NCBI GenBank assembly: GCA_937996235.1 | Contig: CALKVK010000013.1 | Coordinates: forward strand, 1-64,000 | DNA length: 64,000 nt | Direction: 5' to 3' | Source of the DNA: an uncultured bacterium | GTDB taxonomy: Bacteria; Planctomycetota; JAJSAM01; JAJVHW01 | Part shown: positions 63,734 through 64,000 of the stretch, piece after piece | Position numbering within the stretch: position 1 is the first letter of the stretch | How the letters are laid out: every line of letters begins with the position of its first letter | Position numbers and translations under genes: made by a program | The notes under the pieces: generated by a model | Told to the model about the DNA's origin: nothing | The model's input: only the letters and a program-made list of their open reading frames with translations | The model's database searches: none

Positions 63734-64000
63734 ACCGCGTGCCCCGGGCATCCCCGGGTGGCTGGCCTTCGCGAGTCGGTACGGGCCGCTCGTGCTGGAG
63801 CGGCACGGCACGATCGCCGAGTGCGATTGGCTCCACGAGGATGCCCGCGAACCCGACAAGCTCGACGCCATGGCCCGGGACGGCTGGGTCGATGTTTGGC
63901 CGCAACGCGGGCGTGCCCGCCTCTACCTAGCCGTCGCCCGCTTCTGCGACGTGCTCGTCGATGGGGGAGACTTCGTCGAGCAACCGGACCTCAGAGATGC
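63726..64000 (+). CDS. Partial hypothetical gene overlapping integrase end
   Basis: An open frame from GTG 63726 overlaps the last eight bases of the integrase gene and continues past the window end. The visible 91 residues read as a soluble protein: GIPGWLAFASRYGPLVLERH, AECDWLHEDAREPDKLDAMA, DGWVDVWPQRGRARLYLAVA, FCDVLVDGGDFVEQPDL. The sequence is protein-like, with Trp- and acid-rich segments and no stop, and the short overlap implies coupling with the integrase. Function unknown; small proteins next to integrases are often excisionases or replication or regulatory genes. Confidence 0.6.
   Translation, partial: MGRPRAPGIPGWLAFASRYGPLVLERHGTIAECDWLHEDAREPDKLDAMARDGWVDVWPQRGRARLYLAVARFCDVLVDGGDFVEQPDLRD

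Larger units (their letters stand above)
62197..64000. mobile_element. End of integrated element (island or prophage), partial
   Basis: Starts at the tRNA-Gly fragment and runs out of the window. It contains a tyrosine recombinase reading away from the attachment site and at least one more gene overlapping it. Base composition is less GC-rich than the neighbouring chromosome. The other end, which should carry an intact tRNA-Gly(CCC), is outside the window. Phage, island and integrative conjugative element cannot be told apart from this part. Confidence 0.65.

Noticed and set aside
1..64000. CRISPR array
   Set aside because: No set of regularly spaced identical repeats with spacers was seen anywhere; the only short direct repeats are the 9-base pair before the integrase.

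Overview
The window is about 64 kb of very GC-rich DNA with dense, short-spaced genes and many GTG starts. Several features point to a diderm (Gram-negative) bacterium with a complex envelope: an LptB-type ATPase, lipoproteins, a PEP-CTERM-like surface protein, secreted HEAT-repeat and von Willebrand factor A (vWA) proteins, a site-2 protease and two rhomboids. This mix, and the long positively charged stretches before signal peptides, fits Planctomycetota or a related high-GC lineage. That assignment is inference only; there is no rRNA here.

Layout. 1-4.9 kb: lower-GC left end with an unrecognised gene, a secreted HEAT-repeat protein, and a decayed HUH (IS200-like/REP-associated) transposase bounded by a 31-bp inverted repeat. 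4.9-6.6 kb: membrane-anchored protein with carboxypeptidase-regulatory-like beta domains (minus strand). 7.0-12.9 kb: acyl-CoA oxidation operon (thiolase, 3-hydroxyacyl-CoA dehydrogenase, two acyl-CoA dehydrogenases), then an archease-like protein and a BtuF-like binding protein; a 16-bp perfect palindrome sits upstream. 13-26.7 kb: alkyladenine glycosylase plus NfeD-like protein, SGNH-family protein, three tandem YfhO-like membrane proteins, an M1-type peptidase with a membrane partner, and a vWA/HEAT protein. 26.8-32.3 kb: crotonase, LeuB-type dehydrogenase, rhomboid, and a one-chain aconitase-family enzyme with swivel domain first. 32.7-43.9 kb: DinB-like protein, thioester-domain-like PEP-CTERM protein, aminotransferase, unknown anchored protein, tRNA-Leu(GAG), Yip1/B-box protein, EVE and DoxX proteins, MauE-S41 peptidase fusion, LptB, HD-GYP response regulator. 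44.1-45.9 kb: EtfBA, which would accept electrons from the acyl-CoA dehydrogenases. 45.9-46.4 kb: intergenic region with a strong promoter, hairpin and terminator, a candidate new small RNA. 46.4-62.0 kb: dGTPase, lipoproteins, second rhomboid, peroxiredoxin, NadA-MoaA pair, CBS and UspA proteins, and a site-2 protease with a Sel1-like N-terminus. 62.15 kb to the end: the 3' half of tRNA-Gly(CCC), a tyrosine integrase and a partial gene, i.e. one end of an integrated element running out of the window.

Two whole-window patterns stand out. Eleven transcription-unit starts have a TANNNT-type -10 hexamer (one ends in C) exactly 6 or 7 bases before the start codon, which predicts leaderless mRNAs; three divergent gene pairs have such a promoter on both sides. 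Downstream genes instead use Shine-Dalgarno sites or overlapping GTGA/ATGA stop-starts. The acyl-CoA oxidation set is also spread over three loci (7-11.6, 26.8 and 44.1 kb) that together cover dehydrogenation, hydration, oxidation, thiolysis and electron transfer.
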